From positions 267,658-331,657 of the forward strand of contig JBDTRR010000001.1 of NCBI GenBank assembly GCA_039931615.1: DNA of 64,000 bases. Direction: 5' to 3'. The notes under the pieces are model-generated. The model did not search any database. It had not been told where the DNA came from and saw nothing but the letters and a program-made list of their open reading frames with translations. This DNA comes from JAHFUI01 sp039931615. GTDB lineage: Bacteria; Acidobacteriota; Vicinamibacteria; Vicinamibacterales; CAVVIG01. Made by a program: the position numbers and the translations under genes. Positions 52,483 through 63,671 of the stretch are shown here, piece after piece; the stretch's first letter is position 1, and every line of letters starts with the position of its first letter.

Positions 52483-55400
52483 ATGAAGTTCTGTTCAATG
52501 CGTCAGACGCTCGCCGCCATCGTCGCGTTCCTGGCTCTCTTCTTGGTCTTCGGCGTCCCGGAGGTTCGCGCCCAGAGCGCCGCGACGGGCAGCATCGAGG
52601 GTCTGGTGACCGACAGCACCGGCGGTGTGCTTCCCGGCGCCAGCGTCATCGTCCGCAACATGGACACCAACGTGCCGCGGGACATCGTTGCCGACCGTGA
52701 CGGCCGTTACCGGGCCACGGCACTGCCGCCGGGCCGTTACGAGGTCGCGGTCACGCTGACCGGGTTCCAGGCGGCGCCGCTGTCGAACATCACCGTCCAG
52801 GTCGGCCAGACCGTGCCGATCGACGTGCGGATGCGCCCGGCCGGCGTCGACGAGACGATCAACGTCATCGCCGACGCGCCACTGCTGGACATCCAGCGGA
52901 CCAACGTCAGCAACGTGTTCGGGCAGGACGTCATCCAGAACCTGCCGTTGAACGGCCGGCGCTGGGACCAGTTCGTGATGCTCGGTCCGGGTGTGACCAA
53001 CGACGGCAACTTCGGGCTGATCAGCTATCGGGGCATTTCGGGCCTCTACAACAACAACATGGTTGACGGCGTCGACAACAACCAGGCGTTCTTCTCGGAA
53101 GCCCGCGGCCGGACCCGCGCCGTCTATTCGATCAGCGCCTCGGCGATCAAGGAGTTCCAGGTCGGCGTCAGCAACATGTCGGCTGAATTCGGGCGGGCCG
53201 CCGGCGGCACGGTCAACGCGGTCACCAAGTCGGGCACCAACGCCTTCAGCGGCGAAACGTTCTACTTTCTGCGCGACAAGAAGTTCCAGTCGCAGGACCC
53301 CTTCATCACCGACGCGATCTGGGACAGCCTGAAGGAGCGCCGCCAGCAGTTCGGTGCCGGCATCGGCGGACCGATCAAGAAGGACAAGCTGTTCTTCTTC
53401 GTCGACTACGATCAGCAGCTGCGCACGTTCCCGCCGGTCACCAGCACGTCCAGCGCCACCTTCTACAGCGGGGCCTGCACGATTTCGGCGGCCAACTGCG
53501 CCGCGACCACTGATTTCTATCACTCGCTCGAGGTCTCCAACCCGCGCGAGGCGAACAACAAGGTGGGGCTGGCCCGAATCGACTGGGCAATCAACCAGGC
53601 CAACAACTTCTCGATCAACTACAACGGACAGCGCTGGGACTCGCCGAACGGCGTCAATACCGGGGCGGTGCTCACCCTGGCCAATTCCGCCAACGGCAGC
53701 GACATCGTCAAGACCGACTTCTCGGTGATCAACCTGAACACGGTGTTCAGCCAGAGCGCCCTCAACGAGCTGCGCGTCCAGATCGGACGCGATTACGAAG
53801 AGCAGACGCCGAACTCGGTCGGCCCCAGCACGACGCTGACCGGCGGCATCAGCATCGGCATGCCGAACTTCCTGCCGCGGTCGGCCTATCCGCACGAGCA
53901 GCGCTACCAATTTCTGGACAACGTCACCTACTTCCGCGGCGCGCACACGATCAAGGCGGGCGCCGACATCAACTACATCAAGGAAGAACTGGTCAATCTG
54001 TTCCAGGGCGGCGGTGTCTACGCCTACACCAGTCTGAACAACATCGCCACCGATTGTCCGCAGGGGTCGGCCGGCTGCACGACGGTGCCATCGGGCGCGG
54101 TCACTGGCAAGCACTACAACACCTACGCCCAGGCCTTCGACGTCAACAACCTCGGCGGCGCGGTGAGCTTCAACGAGTGGATCTACAACTTCTTCGTCCA
54201 GGACAGCTGGCGCGCCACCGACCGCCTGTTGATCAACATGGGACTGCGTTACGAGTATCAGCAGCTGCCGCAACCCGGGAGCGTGGTCACCAACGGAGTG
54301 ATCTTCGCCGGCAACCCCGCGGTGCCCGAGACGACGGCATTCAACAAGGACAAGAAGAACTGGGCGCCGCGCCTCGGCCTGACCTACGACCTGGGTGCCA
54401 ACCACGACACCGTCCTGCGGGCGGCCTACGGCATCTTCTACGGGTTGACCAGCAATAGCGCGGTGGCCAACGCGCTGACCAACAACGGCATTAATCAGGC
54501 CACCTACTCGTTCACGCCGACGACCCCCGGGTCGCCGGTCTACCCGAACGTGCTGACGTCGATTCCGGCGGGCGCGGTCGGCGGCACTCCGGACATCAAC
54601 TACTTCTCGCCCGACCTGGTCCGTCCGCGGGTGCACTCGGTGGACGTGGCGATTGAGCGGAACATCGGCGGCGGTGCCACTGTCTCGGCGTCCTACCTCT
54701 ACAGCAAGGGCCTCAATCTGCCGTTCTTCCGGGACATCAACTTCAACCCGGCGAACTCGACCGTCAATTACGTGCTCGACGGCCAGTCGGTGGGCAGCTA
54801 CCCGCTCTACCGCGGTGCCCGCCCGAACACGAACTTCGGCCGCATCGTCGTCATGGAGTCGGTGGTGACGACGCACTACAACGCGCTGGTGCTGGAAGCG
54901 AAGAAGCGCTTCTCGGCGGGTCTGCTGTTCAACCTCAACTACACGCTGTCGAAAGCCGAGGACAACGGTCAATCCTCGGCGACCTTCTTCGGCACGACCC
55001 GGCTGCCCTACGATCCGCTCACGTACAGGACCAATCCGGTGGACAGCGCATTCTCGCCGTCCGACGCCGATCGGCGGCACCGTTTCGTCGGCAGCTTCTT
55101 CTTCCAGCCCACCTATCTGTTTGGAGTCGGGGTCGGCGGAGTGTTGACGCTGGAGAGCGGTCTGCCGCTGACGCAGAAGATCAACGGCTCGCTGCCGGGC
55201 GCGGTTGGGGCGACCTTCACCGCCACCAACGGCACCGGCGGAAACTTCGTCGCGCCCTGGGTGGGGTTCAACACCGACCGCCAGACCGGCCGCAAGACGT
55301 TCGACATGCGGGTCATGAAGGACGTGCGGGTGGCCGGATCCAGCCGCATCCAGGTGCTGTATGAAGTGTTCAACGTCTTCAACGTGGCGAACTATGCGAC

Positions 55401-55572
55401 GTTCTTCGATAGCGCCTACGACATCGTCGCGGCCACGTCCGGATACAACGCGGCGACCAACGTCGCGACGGCGAACCTGACCCGCAACACCGGGTACCTC
55501 GTTCCGCGCACCGCCAGCAGTAACTTCTGGGGCATGCGGGATATGCAGGTGGGCCTGAGGTTCGTGTTCTAG
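52483..55572 (+). CDS. TonB-dependent receptor with carboxypeptidase-regulatory domain (Oar-like)
   Basis: About 1029 residues. A signal peptide (MRQTLAAIVAFLALFLVFG, ending VRAQS) is followed by a carboxypeptidase-regulatory-like domain (residues about 35-115, GSIEGLVTDSTGGVLPGASV), a plug (NVFGQDVIQNLPLNGRRWDQ), and a long barrel ending in aromatic strand MQVGLRFVF. Such receptors are abundant in Acidobacteriota and Bacteroidota for uptake of large substrates. The convergent tonB-exbBD genes could energise it. The start could also be at 52465 or 52498. No substrate-specific neighbour is seen. Confidence 0.9.
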   Translation: MKFCSMRQTLAAIVAFLALFLVFGVPEVRAQSAATGSIEGLVTDSTGGVLPGASVIVRNMDTNVPRDIVADRDGRYRATALPPGRYEVAVTLTGFQAAPLSNITVQVGQTVPIDVRMRPAGVDETINVIADAPLLDIQRTNVSNVFGQDVIQNLPLNGRRWDQFVMLGPGVTNDGNFGLISYRGISGLYNNNMVDGVDNNQAFFSEARGRTRAVYSISASAIKEFQVGVSNMSAEFGRAAGGTVNAVTKSGTNAFSGETFYFLRDKKFQSQDPFITDAIWDSLKERRQQFGAGIGGPIKKDKLFFFVDYDQQLRTFPPVTSTSSATFYSGACTISAANCAATTDFYHSLEVSNPREANNKVGLARIDWAINQANNFSINYNGQRWDSPNGVNTGAVLTLANSANGSDIVKTDFSVINLNTVFSQSALNELRVQIGRDYEEQTPNSVGPSTTLTGGISIGMPNFLPRSAYPHEQRYQFLDNVTYFRGAHTIKAGADINYIKEELVNLFQGGGVYAYTSLNNIATDCPQGSAGCTTVPSGAVTGKHYNTYAQAFDVNNLGGAVSFNEWIYNFFVQDSWRATDRLLINMGLRYEYQQLPQPGSVVTNGVIFAGNPAVPETTAFNKDKKNWAPRLGLTYDLGANHDTVLRAAYGIFYGLTSNSAVANALTNNGINQATYSFTPTTPGSPVYPNVLTSIPAGAVGGTPDINYFSPDLVRPRVHSVDVAIERNIGGGATVSASYLYSKGLNLPFFRDINFNPANSTVNYVLDGQSVGSYPLYRGARPNTNFGRIVVMESVVTTHYNALVLEAKKRFSAGLLFNLNYTLSKAEDNGQSSATFFGTTRLPYDPLTYRTNPVDSAFSPSDADRRHRFVGSFFFQPTYLFGVGVGGVLTLESGLPLTQKINGSLPGAVGATFTATNGTGGNFVAPWVGFNTDRQTGRKTFDMRVMKDVRVAGSSRIQVLYEVFNVFNVANYATFFDSAYDIVAATSGYNAATNVATANLTRNTGYLVPRTASSNFWGMRDMQVGLRFVF

Positions 55573-55602
55573 GACTTCCTGCGGGAGAGTCTCGACCAGT
55601 CA

Positions 55603-55634
55603 ACCGGGAGCCGAGCCGTCGGCTCCCGGTTTTT
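55603..55634 (+). terminator. Rho-independent terminator after the receptor gene
   Basis: ACCGGGAGCCGA-GCCG-TCGGCTCCCGGT stem followed by T-run. Between here and 55820 no gene is visible. Confidence 0.9.
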
Positions 55635-55819
55635 CGTGTCTGACACCGCGCTTACGCAGGTCCAGCATTGCACCGCTTCCCGGACAAGTCGTATTTCGAA
55701 GCGCCCTCGGCCACGACACGAGGTCCTGACAGGGCAGTCCTCGTACGTGAGGTTCGGCTTCAGAGCGTGTGAAATAAGCGATTTGGGCTGACCGCTCGGG
55801 CATTTTTTTGAATTTGAAT

Positions 55820-55881
55820 GTACGTGGGGTCCGCCTTCAGGCGGACCTGCCGCGGTCCGGCTGAAGCCGGACACTACGTAC
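55820..55881. repeat. Dispersed bipartite hairpin repeat, full copy
   Basis: GTACGTGGG...CACTACGTAC ends, hairpins GTCCGCCTTCAGGCGGAC and GTCCGGCTGAAGCCGGAC, linker CTGCCGCG. A clean 62-base copy in the gap between convergent transcription units. Confidence 0.9.
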
Positions 55882-55886
55882 AATGG

Positions 55887-55912
55887 AACAGGCCGCCCGG
55901 AGGCGGCCTGTT
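55887..55912 (-). terminator. Terminator after the exbD pair
   Basis: AACAGGCCGCC-CGGA-GGCGGCCTGTT, an 11-base perfect stem with a tetraloop at the end of the tonB-exb unit; short T-runs flank it on both strands. Confidence 0.7.
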
Positions 55913-55941
55913 TGAGAAACCACGGCGAGTCGAGCCGTCGA

Positions 55942-56412
55942 TCAGTTGCCGACCGCCGCACCGGCGGCTCGTTTCATGCCCTCGGTGACGATCCCGACTT
56001 TTTCCACTCCGGCGCCCTTGGCCGCGTCGATGACGTCGACGATCTCGCGATAGCGCAACGTGCCCGCCCCGGCCAGGAACATCGTCTTGTCTTTCCGCTG
56101 CTCGAAGATGTTGCGCAGCCGCTCTTCCAGCTGCGCCAGCGTGACGTCATTGTTGTTGACGGAGATCTTCTTGTCGGCCGTGTAGGTCAGCATGATCTGA
56201 CTGACGTCGGGCGTGACGTCGGTCGTCCGCTTCGTCTCGGCCGGCAGGTTGATGTCGACGCCCTTCTGGGTGAGGTTGAGGGTCGACATGAAGATGACCA
56301 GCAGCACCAGCAGAACGTCGATCAACGGCGTGACGTTCATGTCGCAACTGGCATGGGGAATTTCACCAGTGACAACCTTGTCCGCGCCGAGGTGATGATG
56401 TGCGTGAGCCAT
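55942..56412 (-). CDS. exbD: ExbD/TolR-family protein (second copy)
   Basis: 156 residues. One membrane segment (PLIDVLLVLLVIFMSTLNLT) carries the conserved Asp of ExbD; the periplasmic domain ends GVEKVGIVTEGM. It has a His-rich cytoplasmic head (MAHAHHHLGAD). It works with ExbB to turn the proton gradient into force on TonB. It shares one base with the preceding exbD stop. Two exbD copies in a row may give a mixed pentamer axis or specialised energy transfer. Confidence 0.92.
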   Translation of the reverse strand: MAHAHHHLGADKVVTGEIPHASCDMNVTPLIDVLLVLLVIFMSTLNLTQKGVDINLPAETKRTTDVTPDVSQIMLTYTADKKISVNNNDVTLAQLEERLRNIFEQRKDKTMFLAGAGTLRYREIVDVIDAAKGAGVEKVGIVTEGMKRAAGAAVGN

Positions 56413-56852
56413 TACTGAGCTCCCTTCGCGCCACCAGCAGGTTTCTTCGCGGTGGTCACGAGACCGATGTCCTCGACTCCCGCCTGCCGTAGCTGGTCCA
56501 TCGTCGCCATCACCGCGGAGTACTCGACTTCCTCGTCCGCCTTGATCAGCACGACTTTTTCTTTCTGGTTCTCCAGCGCGTCGTTGACCCTGGTGGCCAA
56601 CTCCGCTTCCCGAATCGGCTTGGCGTTCAGGTAGAGGTCCTTGTTCGGAGCGATCGTGATCACCGTCTGGTTGTTCGTCTCGGGGTGGTCGGTGACGTTG
56701 TTCGCCGCCGGCAACTTGACGTTGACGCCCTGCTGCAGCAGCGGCGCCACCAGCATCATGATGATCAGCAGCACCAGCATGACGTCAACCAGCGGTGTCA
56801 CGTTGATGTCGGATTTGATTCCGCCCTTGGCGCCGCCCACATCCATTGACAT
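56412..56852 (-). CDS. exbD: ExbD/TolR-family protein (first copy)
   Basis: 146 residues. INVTPLVDVMLVLLIIMMLVA is the single membrane helix with the essential Asp, followed by VKLPAANN and a periplasmic domain KADEEVEYSAVMATMDQLRQAGVE. Its C-terminus is Lys/Gly-rich. GAGGAG lies before the ATG. It follows exbB by 31 bases and is followed at once by the second exbD. Confidence 0.92.
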   Translation of the reverse strand: MSMDVGGAKGGIKSDINVTPLVDVMLVLLIIMMLVAPLLQQGVNVKLPAANNVTDHPETNNQTVITIAPNKDLYLNAKPIREAELATRVNDALENQKEKVVLIKADEEVEYSAVMATMDQLRQAGVEDIGLVTTAKKPAGGAKGAQ

Positions 56853-56883
56853 AGCTACATCTCCTCGCGTCTAGGTGCGGGTG

Positions 56884-57555
56884 TTACGCGGTTTTCCTGA
56901 TGAAATAATCCACCAGTTCCGACGACGAGTTGTCCATCTCGACGTTGAAGTACTCGATCCGGCCGGTGAGGTAGTTGTAGAACCAGACCGCCGGAATCGC
57001 GACCACCAGCCCGAGCGCGGTTTCGACCAGCGCCTCGGAAATTCCCTGCGACACGCCGGCGATTCCACCCGAGCCGCTGGACGCGATGCCCTGGAACGCC
57101 GTGATGACGCCGACCACCGTGCCGAGCAGTCCGACGAAGGGCGCGGTCGAGCCGATGGTGGCCAGGGCCGAGATTCCCTTCTTCAGGTCCGAGGCGGTCA
57201 AGGCCGACGCGCGCTGAATCGACCGGCGCACCGTGTCCATCAGGTCTTCGCGGCTCAGCGTCGCGCCGCTCTCCTGCTGGAACTGGTATTCCTGCAATCC
57301 GGCCAGCACGACCTTGGCCAGATGGCTGTAGCGGTAGTTCTTCGAGGCCGAGAGCGCGATGGCGTCCTTCAGACGTCCTTCCTTGAGATGCTTGGCCACC
57401 TGCGGGGCGAACAGCTTCGACTGGTTCCTCGCCTGCGTGAAGGTGAAGATGCGCTCGATCGCCACGCCGAACGACCACATCGACATGATGAAGAGCACGA
57501 CCGCCACGCCCTTGGCCACGTATCCCATCTGCGCCCACATTGCCATTATGTCCAC
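56884..57555 (-). CDS. exbB: ExbB/TolQ/MotA-family proton channel
   Basis: 223 residues with three membrane segments: VAVVLFIMSMWSFGVAIERI, LATIGSTAPFVGLLGTVVGVITAF, and ALGLVVAIPAVWFYNYLTG. The helix pair with conserved Thr in STAPFVGLLGTV lines the proton path. Start GTG 57555. It lies between tonB and the exbD genes. The MotA/ExbB core is complete, so the motor is likely functional. Confidence 0.93.
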   Translation of the reverse strand: MDIMAMWAQMGYVAKGVAVVLFIMSMWSFGVAIERIFTFTQARNQSKLFAPQVAKHLKEGRLKDAIALSASKNYRYSHLAKVVLAGLQEYQFQQESGATLSREDLMDTVRRSIQRASALTASDLKKGISALATIGSTAPFVGLLGTVVGVITAFQGIASSGSGGIAGVSQGISEALVETALGLVVAIPAVWFYNYLTGRIEYFNVEMDNSSSELVDYFIRKTA

Positions 57556-57696
57556 GGTCCACCCTCCATCGAATTACGTTTGGTCCGGCTCGGGCCGGCC
57601 ACGGTTTGTCTCGGGCACCGCCCGCGGCAGTGCCACCATCTCATCTTGTGCGATTGGCCTGCTTGCGCGATCGCTGTCGCGCTCTCGATTCCTGCA

Positions 57697-58431
57697 CTAC
57701 TGGAGCGTGAAGTTGACGGTGACCGTCATGATGACCGGGACGGGCTGTCCGTTGAGCGTGGTTGGCGTGTAGACCCACTGTCGCACCGCCTCGAGCGCGG
57801 CGGAGTCGAGCAGGGGGATCGACCGGAGCACCTTGGCGTCCAGCACGCGGCCGTCGACGCCGATGGTCGCCTCGATGATGACGACGCCCTGCACCCGGGC
57901 CGACTGTGCAATCGGTGGATACTGCGGCTTGACGTCCTTGGTCTTGGTCGGCTGCCTGATCGCCCCGCCCACCCGTACCGGTGCGGCGGGCGGAGGTGGT
58001 GGCGGCGGGGGCGGTGGCGGCGGCGCATCGACCAGCCCGCCGACGATGCCGCCGGCAACACCACCGACAACTCCGCCCTCGACGCCACCGACGGCACCCT
58101 TGACGACCGACTCGACGCCGGTCTCGGGCTTGATCTCACGCGGCGCTTCGACGGGCGCCGCAGCCGGGTTGACCGTTTCGACCGGCTTGGGCGCCGCGGC
58201 CTGAGCAGGAGGAGGCGGAGGTGGTGGCGGCGGCGGCGGCGGCGGCGGTGCCGCCATGAACGCCATCATCGTCGGCGGCGTCGGCAGCGCGTCGAACGCC
58301 ATCAACGGAATGATAATCAGCGCGCCGATGATTACCGTGTGCACGATGATCGACAGCGGGACCGTATACCATTTCTTGCTGCCGACCTTGATCGATGGCT
58401 CGACGATGTCGCCGAACATGTCACGTGGCAC
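57697..58431 (-). CDS. tonB: TonB-like energy transducer
   Basis: 244 residues. An N-terminal membrane anchor (TVPLSIIVHTVIIGALIIIPLMA, with the SxxxH-type His) is followed by long Pro runs spanning the periplasm, and the TonB C-terminal domain: QYPPIAQSARVQGVVIIEATIG, VLRSIPLLDSAALEAVRQW, VYTPTTLNGQPVPVIMTVTVNF. Start GTG with AGGAGG 7 bases before. It heads a tonB-exbB-exbD-exbD unit with its own strong promoter. The Gly/Val-rich middle (GVEGGVVGGVAGGIVGG) is unusual. Confidence 0.92.
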   Translation of the reverse strand: MPRDMFGDIVEPSIKVGSKKWYTVPLSIIVHTVIIGALIIIPLMAFDALPTPPTMMAFMAAPPPPPPPPPPPPPPAQAAAPKPVETVNPAAAPVEAPREIKPETGVESVVKGAVGGVEGGVVGGVAGGIVGGLVDAPPPPPPPPPPPPAAPVRVGGAIRQPTKTKDVKPQYPPIAQSARVQGVVIIEATIGVDGRVLDAKVLRSIPLLDSAALEAVRQWVYTPTTLNGQPVPVIMTVTVNFTLQ

Positions 58432-58480
58432 AGGTTGTCCTCCTGACGGGGCTCCGCAAATCTCTCAGCAAAGAGCGCCG

Positions 58481-58510
58481 ATTATAGTCAGAGAAAAAAT
58501 TGGGTGTCAA
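58481..58510 (-). promoter_or_regulatory. Consensus sigma-70 promoter of the tonB operon
   Basis: On the minus strand, TTGACA (58510-58505), an 18-base spacer and TATAAT (58486-58481); transcription would start near 58474. The -35 lies within an inverted repeat, GGTGTC (58503 onward) and GACACC (to 58534), a possible operator. Confidence 0.8.
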
Positions 58511-58585
58511 CGAACGTTTCCTTGAAGCTTAGACACCACAAATTGCCAAATGGCCTACACTTGCGGCTTCGATGCCAGCTGGGCG

Positions 58586-61069
<2,484 letters not shown>

Positions 61070-61091
61070 CTCACCTCACACAAAAGAGCGG

Positions 61092-61097
61092 ATTATA
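61092..61097 (-). promoter_or_regulatory. Candidate -10 box for hppA
   Basis: TATAAT on the minus strand, 22 bases before the hppA start and overlapping the end of the DUF502 gene. No good -35 is found, so the call is tentative. Confidence 0.4.
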
Positions 61098-61713
61098 CCC
61101 GCAAGTCCCTGGCCTGGTGCTGTCCGCCGTCGCCCCGCAGGCGTGCCGGCAGCGCCATCCCGCCAGTCAAAAAGATGCGAATCCCTTCCTCGACCGTGAT
61201 CGCCGGAAACGTCGCCCGTCCCCGCTCGCAGATGACGATGTCGCCCAGGTAGAGGTGGTTGGTCGGCACGTAGACCGCCACGAACGGTTCCGGACCCTGC
61301 CCGCGATCGACCGTGAACTCGCGCGTCAGGAAGCCCAGCGCGAAGCCGCGCCGGGAGTCTTCGATCAACACCACCCGCTTGAAGCCGGACTCGTTGTCCG
61401 GCGAAAACGACGCCAGCAGCTGCCGCACCGGCGCATAGACGGTGCGGAACACCGGCACCCGCAGCAGATACCCCTCGGCGCGCTGCAGCAGCCGCTTGCC
61501 GATGACGTTGGTCGCCACCGCGCCGACCAGCACGATGACCGCCGCCGTGGTCGAGGTCCCGAGGCCCGGAATGCGGCGGCCGATCAGCCGATCGTAGAGC
61601 GGCGTCGTCAGCCCGTCGACGACATTGAAGATCCAGATGAACGCCGCGACGCTGATGAAGAGCGGCACCGTGACGAAGAATCCGGTGATGAAGCTGCGGC
61701 GCAGCCAGTGCAT
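61093..61713 (-). CDS. DUF502 membrane protein
   Basis: 206 residues with two N-terminal membrane helices (FITGFFVTVPLFISVAAFIW and TAAVIVLVGAVATNVIG) and a soluble C-terminal domain: VYAPVRQLLASF, FAVYVPTNHLYLGDIVICERG, VEEGIRIFLTGGMALP. The family is widespread and of unknown function. The last residues (RGDGGQHQARDLRV) are non-conserved. It follows uppP on the same strand by 6 bases, so both may be co-transcribed for envelope work. Confidence 0.88.
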   Translation of the reverse strand: MHWLRRSFITGFFVTVPLFISVAAFIWIFNVVDGLTTPLYDRLIGRRIPGLGTSTTAAVIVLVGAVATNVIGKRLLQRAEGYLLRVPVFRTVYAPVRQLLASFSPDNESGFKRVVLIEDSRRGFALGFLTREFTVDRGQGPEPFVAVYVPTNHLYLGDIVICERGRATFPAITVEEGIRIFLTGGMALPARLRGDGGQHQARDLRV

Positions 61714-61719
61714 GAAAAT

Positions 61720-62523
61720 CTACAACCATCCCCCTGCCAGCGCGGCGAGCAGGCCAAACCCGATGACGATCCGATACGCCGCGAACGGCGCGAACCCCAG
61801 CCGGCGGACGATGCCCAGGAACGGCTTGACCACCAGCAGCGACGCGATGAAGGCGGTGACGAATCCGATGCCGATCTCCAGGGCGCGTTCGGCCGGAATG
61901 CGCGCCCTGACCTCCATGAAATCGTGGACGAAGGCCGCCGCCATGGTCGGCATCGCGACGAAGAACGAAAACTCGGCGGCGGTGGTCCGATCCAGCCCCG
62001 CCAGCATGCCGACGACCATCGTCGCTCCGGATCGGGAGACGCCCGGAATCAGCGCCAGCACCTGGCCGACGCCAACCGCGAACGCCTGCGCCGGTGACGT
62101 CCGATCGACCTCGTGCACCGTCGCCGGCGGCCGGCGCCGCTCGACGATCAGCATGACGACGCCGCCGATGATGAACGCCGCCGCCATCACCAGCAGACTG
62201 TTGTAGAGCACGGTCTTGACGTAGCCGGCCAGGAACGCCCCGGCGACGAGCGCCGGCAGGAACGCCACCAACACCGTCGCCGCGAACCGCCTCGACTCCG
62301 GCCGGGTCGCCAGACCCGCGACCACGGCCAGGATCCTGGCGCGGTAGAGCCACATGATGGCGAGGATCGAGCCCAGCTGGATCATCACCGCGAACACACC
62401 GCCCGGATCCTGGTAGCCGAGCAGACGGCTGCCGATCAGCAGGTGAGCGGTCGACGACACCGGCAGGAACTCGGTCAGTCCCTGAACGATTCCGAGAATC
62501 GCGGCTTGAACCGTGGGCGGCAT
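61720..62523 (-). CDS. uppP: Undecaprenyl-diphosphatase
   Basis: 267 residues, about eight membrane segments. The catalytic block is GIVQGLTEFLPVSSTAHLL, and the second is VLALIPGVSRSGATMV. It recycles the undecaprenyl carrier for peptidoglycan and other cell-wall glycans and gives bacitracin tolerance. Start ATG 62523. It precedes DUF502 and hppA on the strand. Confidence 0.95.
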   Translation of the reverse strand: MPPTVQAAILGIVQGLTEFLPVSSTAHLLIGSRLLGYQDPGGVFAVMIQLGSILAIMWLYRARILAVVAGLATRPESRRFAATVLVAFLPALVAGAFLAGYVKTVLYNSLLVMAAAFIIGGVVMLIVERRRPPATVHEVDRTSPAQAFAVGVGQVLALIPGVSRSGATMVVGMLAGLDRTTAAEFSFFVAMPTMAAAFVHDFMEVRARIPAERALEIGIGFVTAFIASLLVVKPFLGIVRRLGFAPFAAYRIVIGFGLLAALAGGWL

Positions 62524-62601
62524 GTGGCGCGGCGCTCGGCATTCCCCTTTCGGCGGCGGACGCCCGGCGCCCGCCGCAGCTGAAAGCGGCCAGCTGCGAG
62601 C

Positions 62602-63603
62602 CTACGACGCGCGGGCCTTCCGCTGCGGCTTCGATCGCCGCGAGGGCTGCGAGGGCGCCGGCGCGGCGGTGGCCGGCGCGTCGGCCGCCGCGCGCGTCGG
62701 CGCGGTGCCGCGCCACAAGCTGACAATCGCGGCCGCGATGAAGACGCTCGAGTAGGTACCGGTAATGATGCCCACCACCATCGTGAAGGCGAACCCGTGC
62801 AGGACGTCGCCGCCGAAGAAGAACAGCGCCAGCGCGGTCAGCAGGGCGGTGCCCGACGTGATGATCGTCCGGCTCAGCGTCTGGTTGAGCGAGGCGTTGA
62901 TCACGTCCGCCATCGAATCGCGCCGCATCCCGCGCAGGTTCTCGCGGATCCGGTCGAAGATGACGATGGTGTCGTTGGTGGAGTAGCCGGTCATCGTCAG
63001 GATCGCGGCGATGACGTTGAGCGTCAGGTCATAGCGGAAGAAGGCGAGGAAGGCGAAGGTGATCAGCAGGTCGTGGACGGTAGCCACCACCGCGCCGACG
63101 CCGAAGCTGAACTGGAAGCGGAAGGCGAGATAGGCCAGGATGCCGATCAGCGACAGCACCGTCGCATACAGTCCCTTGAGCTCGAGCTCGCGGCCGACCG
63201 TGGCGCTGACGATCTCCGCCCCCTGGCGCTTGAAGGCGCCAACGTTGGCCTTGCGCAGCGCGTCCTCGACCTGCTGCGCCGTCACGCTCAGCGACGCCCC
63301 CGATTCGGCGCCGACCTGCGGCACGCGAATCATGACCATGTGCTGCGCCGGATCACCGTACGACTGGACGGTGGCATTGCGCCCGTCCGGATAGTTGCTA
63401 TCCAGCGCCGCGCGCACCTGCTGTTCCGACGTCGCCTGCTCGAACTGTTCGATGACGACGGTGCCGCCGGCGAACTCGACGCCGCGGGGGATGCCCTTGG
63501 TCCAGACGGTGACCAACCCCGCGATGATGACGACCCAGGACAGCGCGACGGCATGCCACCGCCAGCGGAGGAAGTCGAAGTGCGTCGGACTGATGATCTG
63601 CAT
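62602..63603 (-). CDS. secF: Protein translocase subunit SecF
   Basis: 333 residues. SecF blocks: IPRGVEFAGGTVVIEQF early, then TGYSTNDTIVIFDRIREN, with the Asp pair of the proton relay, and LSRTIITSGTALLTALALFFFG. Six membrane segments with a periplasmic loop after the first. It works with SecD in proton-driven protein export. The C-terminus is Ala/Pro/Arg-rich (about 35 residues). The ATG at 63603 follows the secD stop by 68 bases. Confidence 0.95.
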   Translation of the reverse strand: MQIISPTHFDFLRWRWHAVALSWVVIIAGLVTVWTKGIPRGVEFAGGTVVIEQFEQATSEQQVRAALDSNYPDGRNATVQSYGDPAQHMVMIRVPQVGAESGASLSVTAQQVEDALRKANVGAFKRQGAEIVSATVGRELELKGLYATVLSLIGILAYLAFRFQFSFGVGAVVATVHDLLITFAFLAFFRYDLTLNVIAAILTMTGYSTNDTIVIFDRIRENLRGMRRDSMADVINASLNQTLSRTIITSGTALLTALALFFFGGDVLHGFAFTMVVGIITGTYSSVFIAAAIVSLWRGTAPTRAAADAPATAAPAPSQPSRRSKPQRKARAS

Positions 63604-63671
63604 AGTTGTTTCGGACCGGTCTGACGACCGCCCCCACTCATTGTAGAACCCGGCGTTCCAGCCGGGCCGCC

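Noticed and set aside
52495..55080. A very long open frame on the strand opposite the TonB-dependent receptor
   Set aside because: It is a byproduct of GC-rich codon use; the protein is Arg/Val/Asp-rich without domains, while the plus strand encodes a clear receptor.
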